A stretch of 64,000 nt of DNA from Bacteroidota bacterium (GTDB taxonomy: Bacteria; Bacteroidota; Bacteroidia; 2-12-FULL-35-15), in the NCBI GenBank assembly GCA_005772895.1, contig SXIH01000055.1, positions 62,001-126,000 of the forward strand, read 5' to 3'. Below the pieces are notes generated by a model, which had not been told where the DNA came from, did not search any database, and saw only the letters and a list, made by a program, of their open reading frames with translations. Position 1 is the first letter of the stretch; each line of letters opens with the position of its first letter. Below, in pieces: positions 18,901-26,008 of this stretch. The position numbers and the translations under genes are program-made.

Positions 18901-21086
18901 CTCAAGCCTGTTCCTGGCGACCAAGAATAAGTTGAAGCTCCCGATGCTGTTAAATTTCCTGCTGTTCCTGCTCCTGCACAAATTGTGAAAGAAGGAGTAA
19001 CAGTAACTGTAGGCATTGGAGAAATTGTTACCGAACTTGTAGTTGAAGAAGTACAGCCTCCAGCGCCTGTTACTGTATGCGTTACAGTATAAGTTCCGGG
19101 AGTAGTGTAGGTTACTACAACCGGACTAGTTGTTGAAGTTGCAGGTGTAGCACCTCCACCACCAAAAGTCCAAGCTTGTGTTCCTCCAGCTAAATTTCCT
19201 GTATTAGTAAATGTAAAGCTATTTCCGGTTAAACACATATTAGGTGTTTGAGTAAAAGTAGAAGTAGGCTGAGGATTAACAGTAATTGTATAGGTTATGG
19301 CGGGACCAACGCATCCTGCCAAAGTTGGAGTAATTGTTATTGTTGAGGTGATTGGAGCAGCTGTTGCATTCGTAGCTGTAAATCCCGGAACACTTGTTAT
19401 TCCGCTTGCGGCCAATCCAATTGTAGTATTTGAATTTGTCCATGCAAAACTAGAACCAGCCGGAGTAGTTACAAATGTATTTGCAGGAACAGCAGCGCCT
19501 GCACAAAATGTAAGATTTGGTTCTGCAGTAACTATAGGCGTTGGATTGACAGTTACAATTACAGCATCTGTGGATGTACATCCAGAAGCATTTGTTGTAG
19601 TAACGGTGTATGTGGTAACAATAGCGGTAGACCCAGGATTCGTAATTGTAACTGTTGGGTTTGAAACAGTGCTACTACTTAATCCTGTAGTTGGTGACCA
19701 AGAATAAGTATTTCCAGCTACAGCTGCTGAACCAATATTACCTGTTACTGTTGAACATAAGGTAATATCAGCTCCTGCATTTGATGTAGGTGAAGCAATT
19801 GTTGTAACGGTAACAGTTGAAGTAACAGCACATAAAGCAGCATTAGTAACAGTTACAGTATATGTTCCAGCAGCAAGCCCTGTTGCTGTTTGAGTTGTTT
19901 GTCCGCCTGGTGCCCAAGAATAAGTAAATGGTCCACCAGCACCTACTGGAGTTGCGGTTGCCGTTCCTGTAGATGAACCAACACAAGTTGGAGTACTAGC
20001 CATTGTTGGCAAACAACAAGATCCTTGTGCGTTGAAAACTAAAGTAGCATCATCCGCACATCCAGCACTTGCCCAACTTCCAGACTCTCCATCACCCGTT
20101 GTATTAACAGTAACAGTTAAATCAGAACCTGCCGCACAACCAGGATCCACAGTTAAGTTCCAACAAAATGTCCAACCACAATTTCCAGGATCTCCAAAAT
20201 TATTACCTGCATTCGTTCCCGCAACGTTTACGTTATCAAAATAAAATCCAGCACCGAAAGAACTACCAGTAGCAGAACTTGTAACGCCAGCAGGATAAAA
20301 TGCCCAAACTCCATCACCTGCATCACCAGGACCAGGAGTTACGTCTACGTTACAATCATTAGCTGGTACCGTTCCGGTTATTGCTCCAGTCCATCCAGCT
20401 CCCATTGTAATTTGAACACCATGAAACCAGTTTGTATTTATTTCAGCGAAATTTGAAACAGTATAACAAAAAGTAACAACAGTTCCGGGAGCATATCCAC
20501 CAAATGTAGGTGCAGGACTTGCAGTAATAGAAGAAACGGTGTTACAATCATTACAATCAATATCATTGTCAACTGAAAGATTGAAATTACCTGTACTAGT
20601 TGCTGTATTTCCTCCAACTTGAATATAATAAGTTTGTCCGGCTATAATTTGAGTAAAGGAAGCAGTTAAACTTCCTGCTGCATTTCCAATTCCACAACCT
20701 TGAGCCGTTAAACCAGCACACGTTCCAGTCCATAATCCAATATTTGGTGTTGGCAAAAACGGGGCACCACCAGGTGTAATATTTACGTTAACAGTTGTTC
20801 CTGTAGCAACAAAAGAATACCATACATCCAATGCAGGTGCTTGCTGATCTGCTGTTCCACCTTGACAATTTAATATTCCCACAGCTGGTGTTGTTGCAGT
20901 TGCAGCAATGGTTGTTCCTGAAACGGTAGTAGCAGCACCATTTTGTAGTCCAGCGATACAAGCGCCTGGAGTGGGGAGTGAGCCTAAGTTTTGTGCTGTT
21001 GCACAGTTGTTGTTTGCTGGTTGTGCATAAGCATTAATGCTTACAAGTGAGCACAACGTAATTATTAAGAGTAGCGATTTTTTCAT
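9966..21086 (-). CDS. Giant SprB-type cell-surface adhesin with T9SS type B (CHU_C) tail
   Basis: A 3706-residue secreted protein. In order: signal peptide (LLLIITLCSLVSINAYAQ); an approximately 150-residue PPC-like beta domain; an unassigned Cys-rich beta region; one SprB-like unit; three divergent Ig/PKD units; seven near-identical Ig-like units with ICAG and TTTYTVTGT motifs; about 27 SprB repeats of 75-80 residues; more Ig and two PKD-like units; and a gliding-motility-associated C-terminal domain (FYIPNAFTPTNHDGTNDTF to GTVTIVK), the type B sorting signal of the type IX system. SprB in Flavobacterium is the mobile adhesin of gliding; this protein is likewise presumably a long surface filament, but gliding itself cannot be inferred. 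The neighbour is a small secreted protein (29 bp upstream), not the PorP/SprF protein usually linked to type B cargo. Confidence 0.93.
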   Translation of the reverse strand: MKKSLLLIITLCSLVSINAYAQPANNNCATAQNLGSLPTPGACIAGLQNGAATTVSGTTIAATATTPAVGILNCQGGTADQQAPALDVWYSFVATGTTVNVNITPGGAPFLPTPNIGLWTGTCAGLTAQGCGIGNAAGSLTASFTQIIAGQTYYIQVGGNTATSTGNFNLSVDNDIDCNDCNTVSSITASPAPTFGGYAPGTVVTFCYTVSNFAEINTNWFHGVQITMGAGWTGAITGTVPANDCNVDVTPGPGDAGDGVWAFYPAGVTSSATGSSFGAGFYFDNVNVAGTNAGNNFGDPGNCGWTFCWNLTVDPGCAAGSDLTVTVNTTGDGESGSWASAGCADDATLVFNAQGSCCLPTMASTPTCVGSSTGTATATPVGAGGPFTYSWAPGGQTTQTATGLAAGTYTVTVTNAALCAVTSTVTVTTIASPTSNAGADITLCSTVTGNIGSAAVAGNTYSWSPTTGLSSSTVSNPTVTITNPGSTAIVTTYTVTTTNASGCTSTDAVIVTVNPTPIVTAEPNLTFCAGAAVPANTFVTTPAGSSFAWTNSNTTIGLAASGITSVPGFTATNATAAPITSTITITPTLAGCVGPAITYTITVNPQPTSTFTQTPNMCLTGNSFTFTNTGNLAGGTQAWTFGGGGATPATSTTSPVVVTYTTPGTYTVTHTVTGAGGCTSSTTSSVTISPMPTVTVTPSFTICAGAGTAGNLTASGASTYSWSPGTGLSATTGATVTGNPASTTTYTVTGTSVDGCTGTATVTITVNPNPVVSVPPITICAGTPGTLTASGATTYSWAPATGLSATTGTSVTANPAGTITYTVTGTTLGCTGTTTVTVTVNPLPVTTVNSPTICPGQTATLTAGGATTYSWTPGLSSTTGSTVTGSPAVTTSYTVTGTSLGCTSTAVATITIGSSITTTVNSPTICAGQTATLTAGGATTYSWTAGLSSTTGTSVTGSPATTTSYTVTGTSAGCTGTSVATITVNPLPTVTVPPIAICAGTPGTLTASGASTYSWAPGTGLSATTGTSVTANPVGTTTYTVTGTLATGCTNTTTVTVTVNPLPTVNVPPLTICAGLSGLLTASGASTYTWAPAGGLSATTGTSVTANPVATTTYTVTGTTAAGCTNTTTVIVTVNPLPVLSVSPITICTGIAGSLTVSGANTYSWSPATGLSATTGATVTANPGSTTTYTVTGTAATGCTSTTSVTVTVTPPATLTTTNVNVSCFGGNNGSSTVNPVGGTTPYTYLWSPGGATTATASGLTAGTYTVTVTTNNGCTSTISATITQPTGMTLTMGSVNATCGASNGQASVTVSGGTTPYTYAWTPAGGTAATATGLPAATYTVTVTDNNGCTSTNSVAVNNSLSPTASTTVISNVACFGGTNGSASVTISGGTPGYTQVWSPSGGTGTTATGLAAGTYTVTITDNVGCIVTANATITQPPLLSASTVVTPVSCFAGTNGTATVTGSGGVTPYTYSWAPSGGTAATASGLVAGTYTVTVTGVGGCTATSTAVIAQPTIITGTASNTPVSCFGGTNGTASVVAGGGTPGYTYLWAASGGTAATATGLGSGTYTVTITDANGCTRTTTTTITQPTLLSVTTTNTSSTCGLANGTTSATASGGTTAYSYSWSPSGGSASTASGLAASTYTVTVTDANGCTATSSTTIADLSGLTASITAQTNVSCFGGTNGSVTVTASGSTGPYTYSINAGVTYFASGTFGSLAAGNYTVIAQDANGCTVSVPVTITQPAALTAAITAQTNVLCNGANTGSVTVLGSNGTPTYTYSINGVTFVASGTFSSLTAGSYTVTVQDLNGCTTTVPITITQPTPVTASISSQANVPCFGGNTGSVTIAGAGGTPTYMYTLNAGTPQSSGTFNGLTAATYTVTVTDANSCTSTVTVIITQPTQVTVSATVVHATCGASNGSITATGASGTPTYTYSINGTTFQAGTTFTGLTASTYTVTVSDLNGCTNTTTVTINDLSGLTTSLATTNVSCNGGNNGSATVTASGSVPAYTYSFNGGPFVASGTFAGLTAGSYTVTAQDGNGCTVTVPFTITQPTILAGSISSQTNITCFGANNGSVTVTAIGGTTAYTYSLDGGAFVATSTFGSLSAGAHTIVINDANGCSVNIPFTITQPPVLALTTSAVNAICTAADGSTSVVATGGTPIYTYLWTPSGQTTSTQSAITAGNYTVVVTDANGCTQSATQSVGSNPGGTASVTSNNVSCTGNADGNATVSMSAGATPPYTYSWSPSAQTTVTAINLGPGSYTVTVTDGNGCIATASTIITEPTILAGSFINTNVTCFGTNTGSSTVTATGGVGPYTYLWMPTAQTTQTAFGLTAGSYTCTITDANGCTKPVSTTITQPAPMTLSTTTVDANCGLPNGSATVTVGGGVGPYTYSWSTTPVQTGATATGLAANTYVVTVTDANSCSQNTSVTVNNLAGPTATVFSFTNVSCNGLTDGNATVTVSGGTSPFTFLWSDAQTLPTATNLGAGTYTLTATDVNGCVATTSVTITEPALLVTALTSTDPVCFGSANGNITSSTTGGTIGYSYLWSPGGATTSFLTGVTAGTYSLQVTDANGCITLTNATLTNPPAIIATTTTTNVSCSGMCDGTATVSLSAGTGPITYLWTPSGQSTPTATALCSGSYTVSTTDANGCTATATATIISPISLTVNITSVGHNSCFGACDGFASAGVTGGTAPFSFIWNPGGTAGASVNNLCAATYTVVVTDVNGCTASTTVLITEPNPLVATINNTIVSCFGACDAQATAVYTGGTGPYTFMWTPSLQTTPTILALCAGPQNLTVTDANGCTAINSVVITEPTVLAVTTTTTNSDCGAANGSACASITGGSPPFAFSWNDPGTQTTICATSLNAGVYTISITDNSGCIVTGTANVNDNTGPVVSIVTSTDVTCAGAANGSAQGAISGGTLPYTSSWTTTPVQTGTFANNLSGGTYSFVVTDGAGCTASIPVSIAEPTPLISGIISTVSTTCNLACDGAATVLAGGGTGPYTYLWNDVGLQTTTTATGLCAQTYSVTTTDANGCTSVAVAIVTEPTAININLVSQTNVSCSGGNNGQITISVTGGTPGYTYDWIPSVGASSTVTNLVAGSYQVTVTDLNGCSQVMTYTISEPPPITLTTITNPSTCGNSNGFVSVTPTGGTPGFTYLWNDPSTQTTAIAISLPAGTYMAIVTDANGCTADTTVVLSDVAGPTISGFTSNMPSCNGLSNGDVTVLVTGGQPLYTYAWSPGTQTAVTATGLPAGVYNVIVTDANGCTVSGSVVLNEPSPLSVIGAPSDTICIGQLAQIYGAGSGGTAPYTYVWNPSSFGTTGGPFVVTPTSTTSYTVAVVDANGCASTSTSTTVYVNPQIAVFATDVTVCEGSFVTISASAIGGTGGPYTYTWSNGFNGASQSVSPPLGSSPYDYIVTVNDGGCSISVSDTATVTVNPLAVIFMTAPDTAGCEDFFAQFTGLSNIGGTTFSWNFGDGSGAATGTNVNHVYPTPGTYNVTLTATTPLGCVSSVTNTSFIDVYPGPTAGFSFSPNPATASSPLVAFTDQSTGATSWLWDFIYTNPQTGLYTGTDQNPSFIYPNTGVYVVQQVVTNSFGCTDTAYNNVEVVPEYVFYIPNAFTPTNHDGTNDTFGPTIIGYDIDTYEMMIFDRWGNLIYKTSDLNKGWDGKANGGDKIAQIDVYVWKVSVDDFAGANHQYVGTVTIVK
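11250..17450 (-). repeat. Coding array of about 27 SprB repeats
   Basis: Units of about 75-80 codons run head to tail. A typical unit starts with NVSCFGGNNGS, contains PYTYLWSPGG and ends with GTYTVTVTDANGC and ITQP. A second unit class starts with TCGxxNG. Units are diverged enough at the DNA level to be read individually, so this is an old array rather than recent slippage. The borders are approximate. Confidence 0.8.
17450..19025 (-). repeat. Coding array of seven Ig-like units in the giant adhesin
   Basis: Seven units of 71-78 codons, each with ICAGxxGTLTASGA, TYSW, a SATTG(T/A)SVT segment and TTYTVTGT, then (T)VTVNPLP as linker. They are much more alike than the three Ig/PKD units that precede them in the protein, which suggests a more recent expansion. 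Confidence 0.75.
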
Positions 21087-21115
21087 GTTGGGATGAAAGA
21101 TAAGAGAGAATATTT

Positions 21116-21532
21116 TTATTTAGATAATACTTTGTTCTGTTTGATTGTTGAAGTATGGTATTCAATTATGAAATTGTTGGCACCTAAAGCAAAAACAGGC
21201 TCTTGTCGAGTAGGGGAAAATGCCTCAGGATATTCTGATAGATTCATTGATTTACCACTTTTAGAAATTTCAGAAGCAGAAAATAATTCTACTTTAACTC
21301 CTGTTTGAAAAACAATAGTGTGGCGCTTATTGAGAAGTCTGTGGTATCTCATGTCTGCTATGCTTAACGCATCAATGTATGGTTGCACATCAGCAATGCC
21401 GGCATTGTCAGAAATAATATATGTTTGATTTTTTGTTTCTTTTACTTCTTGTGCACTAGCTGAATATCCGAGTATAAAAAAAGAAAATAAAACAATAAAT
21501 TTTAAAACGATTTTTTTAGGGATGGTAAACAT
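21116..21532 (-). CDS. Small secreted protein upstream of the giant adhesin
   Basis: I do not recognise this 138-residue protein. It has a signal peptide (hydrophobic LKFIVLFSFFILGYSASAQ, cleaved near residue 28) and a mature part of about 110 residues without Cys, lipobox or T9SS tail. It ends 29 bp before the start of the giant adhesin on the same strand, with no terminator between, so the two are probably one transcription unit. A dedicated periplasmic or surface helper for the adhesin is possible but is only inferred from position. No consensus -7 element is obvious in the 318 bp upstream. Confidence 0.75.
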   Translation of the reverse strand: MFTIPKKIVLKFIVLFSFFILGYSASAQEVKETKNQTYIISDNAGIADVQPYIDALSIADMRYHRLLNKRHTIVFQTGVKVELFSASEISKSGKSMNLSEYPEAFSPTRQEPVFALGANNFIIEYHTSTIKQNKVLSK

Positions 21533-21821
21533 GAGAGTTTCTAAATTAGTTGATTAAAATTCCGTGCTTTTATTAGATGCATTTTTTCAGAAAAAAGTTG
21601 CACCCAAATCTTTATCAGCAGGGAATTTCCGCTTTTTTTATCAATCCCATAAAAAAACTATACAAACACGACTTTTTTGTCTTTGAACAACCTTCATTTA
21701 AAGACAAAAAAATACTTTTTTAGACAAAAAAGCACAAATTCAAATAATATAAAAAGCACTATTTTTTTAAATAAATAAAATAAAAAAATGGGTTGGTGAA
21801 TTTTTGATTTTTTCAATAAAA
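21533..21821. other. AT-rich intergenic region, no gene seen
   Basis: The 290 bp between the small secreted protein gene and the tRNA-Gln terminator are strongly AT-rich with long A and T runs. Frames that cross it are low-complexity and run into the tRNA. It presumably holds the promoter of the adhesin operon, but I could not place a good TAnnTTTG element. Confidence 0.5.
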
Positions 21822-21847
21822 AAAGCTCACACCTTCGTATGAGCTTT
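21822..21847 (-). terminator. Rho-independent terminator after tRNA-Gln
   Basis: AAAGCTCA and TGAGCTTT form an eight-base-pair stem around a ten-base loop, followed on the minus strand by a run of seven T. It begins four bases beyond the tRNA 3' end. Confidence 0.85.
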
Positions 21848-21850
21848 GTG

Positions 21851-21923
21851 TTGTCCGACCAGGGCTCGAACCTGGACTCTTCTGGACCAAAACCAGACGT
21901 GTTGCCAGTTACACCATCGGACA
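21851..21923 (-). tRNA. tRNA-Gln (anticodon TTG)
   Basis: On the minus strand the acceptor arms TGTCCGA and TCGGACA pair perfectly, and the anticodon stem TCTGG/CCAGA closes the loop TTTTGGT, which places TTG (Gln) at positions 34-36. The T stem CCAGG/CCTGG closes TTCGAGC. No CCA tail is encoded. A promoter matching the Bacteroidota consensus lies upstream and a strong terminator directly downstream, so it is a single-gene transcript. Confidence 0.95.
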
Positions 21924-21954
21924 ATCTTTCCTCGCTTTTCTGCGATTAGGGTTG

Positions 21955-21983
21955 CAAAATTAATAAATATATTCATCTCTCAA
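21955..21983 (-). promoter_or_regulatory. Promoter of tRNA-Gln (TTG-N18-TAATTTTG)
   Basis: On the minus strand TTG (21983-21981) is followed after 18 bases by TAATTTTG (21962-21955), matching both elements of the Bacteroidota housekeeping promoter. Initiation would fall near 21948, about 25 bases before the mature tRNA end. Confidence 0.55.
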
Positions 21984-22124
21984 AATTTTATTTGAATTAG
22001 AGGAGCATTTTGTATGCCTTAAGCCTTTTGTAATCATAGCTTTGTTTAACATTTTTTAGGTTACAAATGTCAACCCAGTTCATTTTATTAATTATCTTCG
22101 CAAGCGTTATATAAAAGAAAAAAC

Positions 22125-25100
22125 ATGAATAATATCACTAATTATCAGCGTCTTAATAATATCATCGGTTGGTTTGTATTCCTAATCGCATCTTTCACTT
22201 ATTTAAGTACAATGGAATCCACTGCTTCCTTTTGGGATTGTGGTGAGTATATCGCTTGTGCTTATAAATTGGAAGTAGGTCACCCTCCGGGAGCACCTTT
22301 ATTTGTTTTGATTGGTCGTTTTTTCAGTTTGTTTGCTTTTGGTGATACCAGCAAAGTGGGTATGATGATTAATGCTATGTCGGCTTTGTGTAGCTCGTTC
22401 ACTATTTTATTTTTATTCTGGTCTATCACAGCTTTGGCTCGCAAAATTGTTGCTAAAAGTGGAGAATTCACAACAGCAAATATGTATGCAGTTTTCGGAG
22501 CAGGTGCTGTTGGAGCTTTGGCTTATACTTTTAGTGATTCATTTTGGTTTTCGGCAGTTGAAGGTGAAGTTTATGCAATGTCAAGTTTTTTTACGGCTAT
22601 TGTATTCTGGTGTATATTAAAATGGGAGCGTGAAGTAGATGACAATCCACATGCTGATCGTTGGATTATTCTTATCGCATATTTAATTGGTTTATCTATT
22701 GGTGTCCATCTATTGAATTTGGTGGCTATTCCGGCTATCGTCTTTATTTATTATTTCAAAAAGAAAGAAAAAGTTACACGCAATGGATTGATTTTGGCGG
22801 GAGTTATTGCCATAGTAATTCTTGGTGGAATTCAAGCAGGAGTAATTCCTTTGATAGTAAAGCTTGCAGCTAAATTTGAATTGTTTGCTGTTAACACAAT
22901 GGGTCTACCTTTTAACAGCGGAACTATTATTTATGGTGTTTTATTGATTGCAGGAATTGTTTGGGGCTTAAGTTATACGGCTAAAAAAATAAAACCAATC
23001 ATGAATACCGTTATCCTTTGTTTCACGGTACTTTTAATTGGTTACTCTTCTTTCTTAATTCTTGTTATTCGTTCACAAGCAAATCCTCCGATGGATGAAA
23101 ACAATCCTGAGAATGCTGTAAACTTATTATCCTACTTAAATCGTGAACAATATGGAACTTGGCCAATTATGCATGGTCAATATTATTCGGCACCTGCTGT
23201 AGATGATAAAGATGGAAGTCCTTTATATGTTCAAGATACTGTAAAAGGAGAATACGTTATTTGGGACGCACGTAAAGGTGCAATTAGAGTGTATGATGAA
23301 GATTTTTGTACAATTTTCCCACGTATGTGGAGCGATAATCCTCGACACATTCAAGGTTATAGAAGATGGACAAATCCTAAAAATTATAAACACAAAACAA
23401 TTCGCGATCCACAAACCGGAGAAAATGTTTCTAAAGAAATTCCAACATTCGGAGAAAATTTAAAATTCTTTTTTAAATATCAAATCGGACAAATGTATTC
23501 GCGTTATTTCTTGTGGAATTTTGTTGGCCGTCAAAATGATATTCAAGGTCACGGAAATTCTACTGATGGAAATTGGATGAGCGGATTACCGATTTTGGAA
23601 AATCCAAACATTGGTGAACAAAAAGGTTTGCCTGATGGAGCAGATAATAATAAAGCGAAAAATGTATTGTATGGTTTACCATTTATTCTTGGATTAATTG
23701 GTTTGTATTTCCATATCAAAAAAGATAAACGCAATGCTGCTGTTGTTGGATTATTATTTTTCTTCACCGGAATTGCGATTGTAATTTACTTAAATCAAAA
23801 ACCGGAAGAACCACGTGAAAGAGATTATGCTTACGCTGCCTCCTTTTATGCATTTGCCTTTTGGATTGGTATTGGAGTATTAGCAATTTTCGATTTCTTA
23901 GGAAAATGGATGAATAAAACAACAAGCGCAATAGGAGCTACAGTTGTTTGTTTGTTAGCCGTTCCAACAATTATGGCAAAAGAAGAATGGGATGATCACG
24001 ATCGTTCAGGAAGATACATTGCAAGAGATTTTGCTGCGAATTATTTAAATTCCTGTGCACCCAATGCTATTTTATTTACAAACGGTGATAACGATACTTT
24101 CCCACTCTGGTATGCACAAGAGGTGGAAGGAATCCGTACTGATGTGAGAGTTGTTTGTTTAGAACTCTTGAATACTGATTGGTACATCGATCAAATGGTG
24201 CACAAAGCTTACGATTCAGATCCGGTTCCTTTTTCATTTACAAAGTATCAGTATCGCCAGGGAACTCGTGAAGCAGTTTTATTTAGTAATTATCAGGGAA
24301 AACAAATTCAAGGATATATCAACGTAAAAGACTTGATTGAGTTTATAAAAATTGAAGACATGGATCATACAGTACAAGTTTCAAAAGATACTTGGTACAG
24401 TTATTTCCCGACAAAAAATATGAGTATTCCTGTTGATAGTGCAACAGTTGTAAATAACGGAACAGTTCCAAAAGAATTGGCTAATCGAATAGTGAAAAGT
24501 ATTGATTGGTCACCATCAGTTCCAAATACAACGTCTGCAAGCTATCTTCAAAAAAATGATGTGATGATATTAGATTTATTAGCACACAATAATTGGAAGC
24601 GCCCAGTATATTTTGCTGCAACTGCGCCTGCAAGCTCGTATTTGAATTTAGCTCCGTATTTACAATTGGAAGGATTAGCATATCGTTTAGTTCCTGTAAG
24701 ACAAAATGAGCAAGAGTCACAACAAGAAACACGTGTTGCTACGGATATCATGTACGATAATTTCATGAATAAATTTAAGTGGGGAGGAATGGATAACAAA
24801 GAAATATTTTTAGACAATGTATTCTTAAGTTCATGCGTGTTAAATATTCGGCAACGTGCCGGAACGCTTGCTGCTGTTCTTGCAGAAGAGGGCAAAAAAG
24901 ACAAAGCAATTAAAGTATTGGACAAATGTTTAGAGGTTACTCCGTTTGAAAATTGTCCTATCGATGGAACATTGTATTCCGTTGTGTTTGCATATTATCA
25001 AGCAGGTGCAAATGATAAAGCAAATGCGCTTGCCGCAAAATTATTTGATAACTATGAAAACAATATCAGATACATTTATAGTTTAGAGAGAGAACAAATT

Positions 25101-25268
25101 GCAAATTATGGAAGCGAGTTAAAACAAGCTCAAGGAATTTTAGAACAGCTTGTATCGTTTGCGAATTTCTTTAAACAGGAAAAATTAGGTAAAGAGTTTG
25201 AAGATCGCTATGTAAAAGCTATTCAGCAATACAATTTGCCAACCCCTAAGCGAGGCGGACAGAGATAA
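22125..25268 (+). CDS. DUF2723 family membrane protein (GT-C glycosyltransferase-like)
   Basis: A 1047-residue integral membrane protein of the DUF2723 family. The family motif is near the N-terminus: FTYLSTMESTASFWDCGEYI followed by VGHPPGAPLFVLIGRFF, with the acidic residues that GT-C lipid-dependent glycosyltransferases carry in the first external loop. About ten further hydrophobic helices reach to residue 600 (the last near VCLLAVPTIMA), and a large soluble C-terminal region with helical-repeat character follows (KALKVLDKCLEVTP-like segment). It is probably a sugar transferase acting at the periplasmic face; substrate unknown. A TAGCTTTG -7 candidate lies at 22037-22044, but its TTG is 24 bp away. 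A strong terminator follows. Confidence 0.85.
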   Translation: MNNITNYQRLNNIIGWFVFLIASFTYLSTMESTASFWDCGEYIACAYKLEVGHPPGAPLFVLIGRFFSLFAFGDTSKVGMMINAMSALCSSFTILFLFWSITALARKIVAKSGEFTTANMYAVFGAGAVGALAYTFSDSFWFSAVEGEVYAMSSFFTAIVFWCILKWEREVDDNPHADRWIILIAYLIGLSIGVHLLNLVAIPAIVFIYYFKKKEKVTRNGLILAGVIAIVILGGIQAGVIPLIVKLAAKFELFAVNTMGLPFNSGTIIYGVLLIAGIVWGLSYTAKKIKPIMNTVILCFTVLLIGYSSFLILVIRSQANPPMDENNPENAVNLLSYLNREQYGTWPIMHGQYYSAPAVDDKDGSPLYVQDTVKGEYVIWDARKGAIRVYDEDFCTIFPRMWSDNPRHIQGYRRWTNPKNYKHKTIRDPQTGENVSKEIPTFGENLKFFFKYQIGQMYSRYFLWNFVGRQNDIQGHGNSTDGNWMSGLPILENPNIGEQKGLPDGADNNKAKNVLYGLPFILGLIGLYFHIKKDKRNAAVVGLLFFFTGIAIVIYLNQKPEEPRERDYAYAASFYAFAFWIGIGVLAIFDFLGKWMNKTTSAIGATVVCLLAVPTIMAKEEWDDHDRSGRYIARDFAANYLNSCAPNAILFTNGDNDTFPLWYAQEVEGIRTDVRVVCLELLNTDWYIDQMVHKAYDSDPVPFSFTKYQYRQGTREAVLFSNYQGKQIQGYINVKDLIEFIKIEDMDHTVQVSKDTWYSYFPTKNMSIPVDSATVVNNGTVPKELANRIVKSIDWSPSVPNTTSASYLQKNDVMILDLLAHNNWKRPVYFAATAPASSYLNLAPYLQLEGLAYRLVPVRQNEQESQQETRVATDIMYDNFMNKFKWGGMDNKEIFLDNVFLSSCVLNIRQRAGTLAAVLAEEGKKDKAIKVLDKCLEVTPFENCPIDGTLYSVVFAYYQAGANDKANALAAKLFDNYENNIRYIYSLEREQIANYGSELKQAQGILEQLVSFANFFKQEKLGKEFEDRYVKAIQQYNLPTPKRGGQR

Positions 25269-25280
25269 TTTAATTTAAAA

Positions 25281-25312
25281 AATGCTTCCAGATTTTCAGG
25301 AAGCATTTTTTA
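25281..25312 (+). terminator. Rho-independent terminator after the DUF2723 gene
   Basis: AATGCTTCC and GGAAGCATT form a nine-base-pair stem with a short loop, followed by TTTTTATTT on the plus strand, 12 bp after the stop codon at 25268. Confidence 0.88.
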
Positions 25313-25332
25313 TTTGTGAAATATATTTTTTA

Positions 25333-25951
25333 ATGTACATTGTTCGCCCTACATATTTACTCCGGAAAATTTATCCAAAAGCTATTTGGAGAGTTCCTAC
25401 TTCCGAAAAAAAAAATCTATTTAACATTTGATGATGGTCCGGTTCCAATAATTACTCCCTGGGTGTTGGATGTTTTAAAAATGGAAAACATTCAGGCAAC
25501 TTTTTTTTGTGTTGGAGAAAATGTTTCGAAAAATCCTGAAATCTATCAAAGAATTTTAGAAGAAAAACATGCGGTAGGAAATCATACTTATAACCATTTG
25601 AAAGGTTGGAATACTCATGGGAATCAGTATGTGCGTAATGTTATTAAATGTGCTGAGGTGGTAAACTCAAAGTTGTTTCGTCCGCCTTACGGAAGAATAA
25701 AAAATTCTCAACTCGCTTTAATTACAAAACAATATTCTGTAATAATGTGGGATGTGTTGAGTGGAGATTATGATAAAAACACCAGTCCGGAACAATGTTT
25801 AGTAAATGTAACTGACAATGTCAGAAACGGCTCTATCATAGTATTTCACGATAGTTATAAAGCACAAAAAAATATGGAATATGCTTTGCCGAAGTTTATT
25901 CAATTCGCGAAAGAAAAGGGGTTTTCGTTTGAAACATTAAAGCAACAATGA
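25333..25951 (+). CDS. Polysaccharide deacetylase (NodB domain) with an apparent frameshift at an A10 run
   Basis: A NodB-type deacetylase of about 205 residues that hydrolyses N-acetyl groups from a cell-wall or surface sugar. The metal and catalytic motifs are complete: TFDDGP, the GNHTYNHL His pair, RPPYGR, the WDVLSGDYD segment and IIVFHDS. The N-terminus is split over two frames. The ATG at 25333 encodes MYIVRPTYLLRKIYPKAIWR and then VPTSEKK, as expected for the family, but that frame stops at TGA after the ten-A run at 25406-25415. The rest (IYLTFDDGP onward) is in the +1 frame. Nine As would join the two exactly. A frame without the break opens only at a TTG (25340) and has a non-family start. 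It is a sequencing error, a pseudogene or slippage; the rest of the gene is intact. Confidence 0.8.
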
Positions 25952-26008
25952 CGCTCCGAAACAATTACTTTATCACCCCATCACCTAATCACTTAATCAC
26001 CTAGTTCC

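Noticed and set aside
11250-19025. Giant gene as two or more merged genes or an assembly artefact
   Set aside because: The frame is continuous, units are clearly diverged, the signal peptide and CHU_C tail are each present once, and a terminator follows. A collapsed or expanded unit in assembly cannot be excluded, however.
19297-19707. Open frame of 136 codons opposite the giant adhesin
   Set aside because: It is the mirror of the Thr/Val/Gly-rich repeat code (a low-complexity Val/Ala/Pro product) and many such frames occur along the array; none has independent support.
21694-21924. 76-codon frame through tRNA-Gln
   Set aside because: It reads through the tRNA and its terminator and continues as a Phe/Lys low-complexity product.
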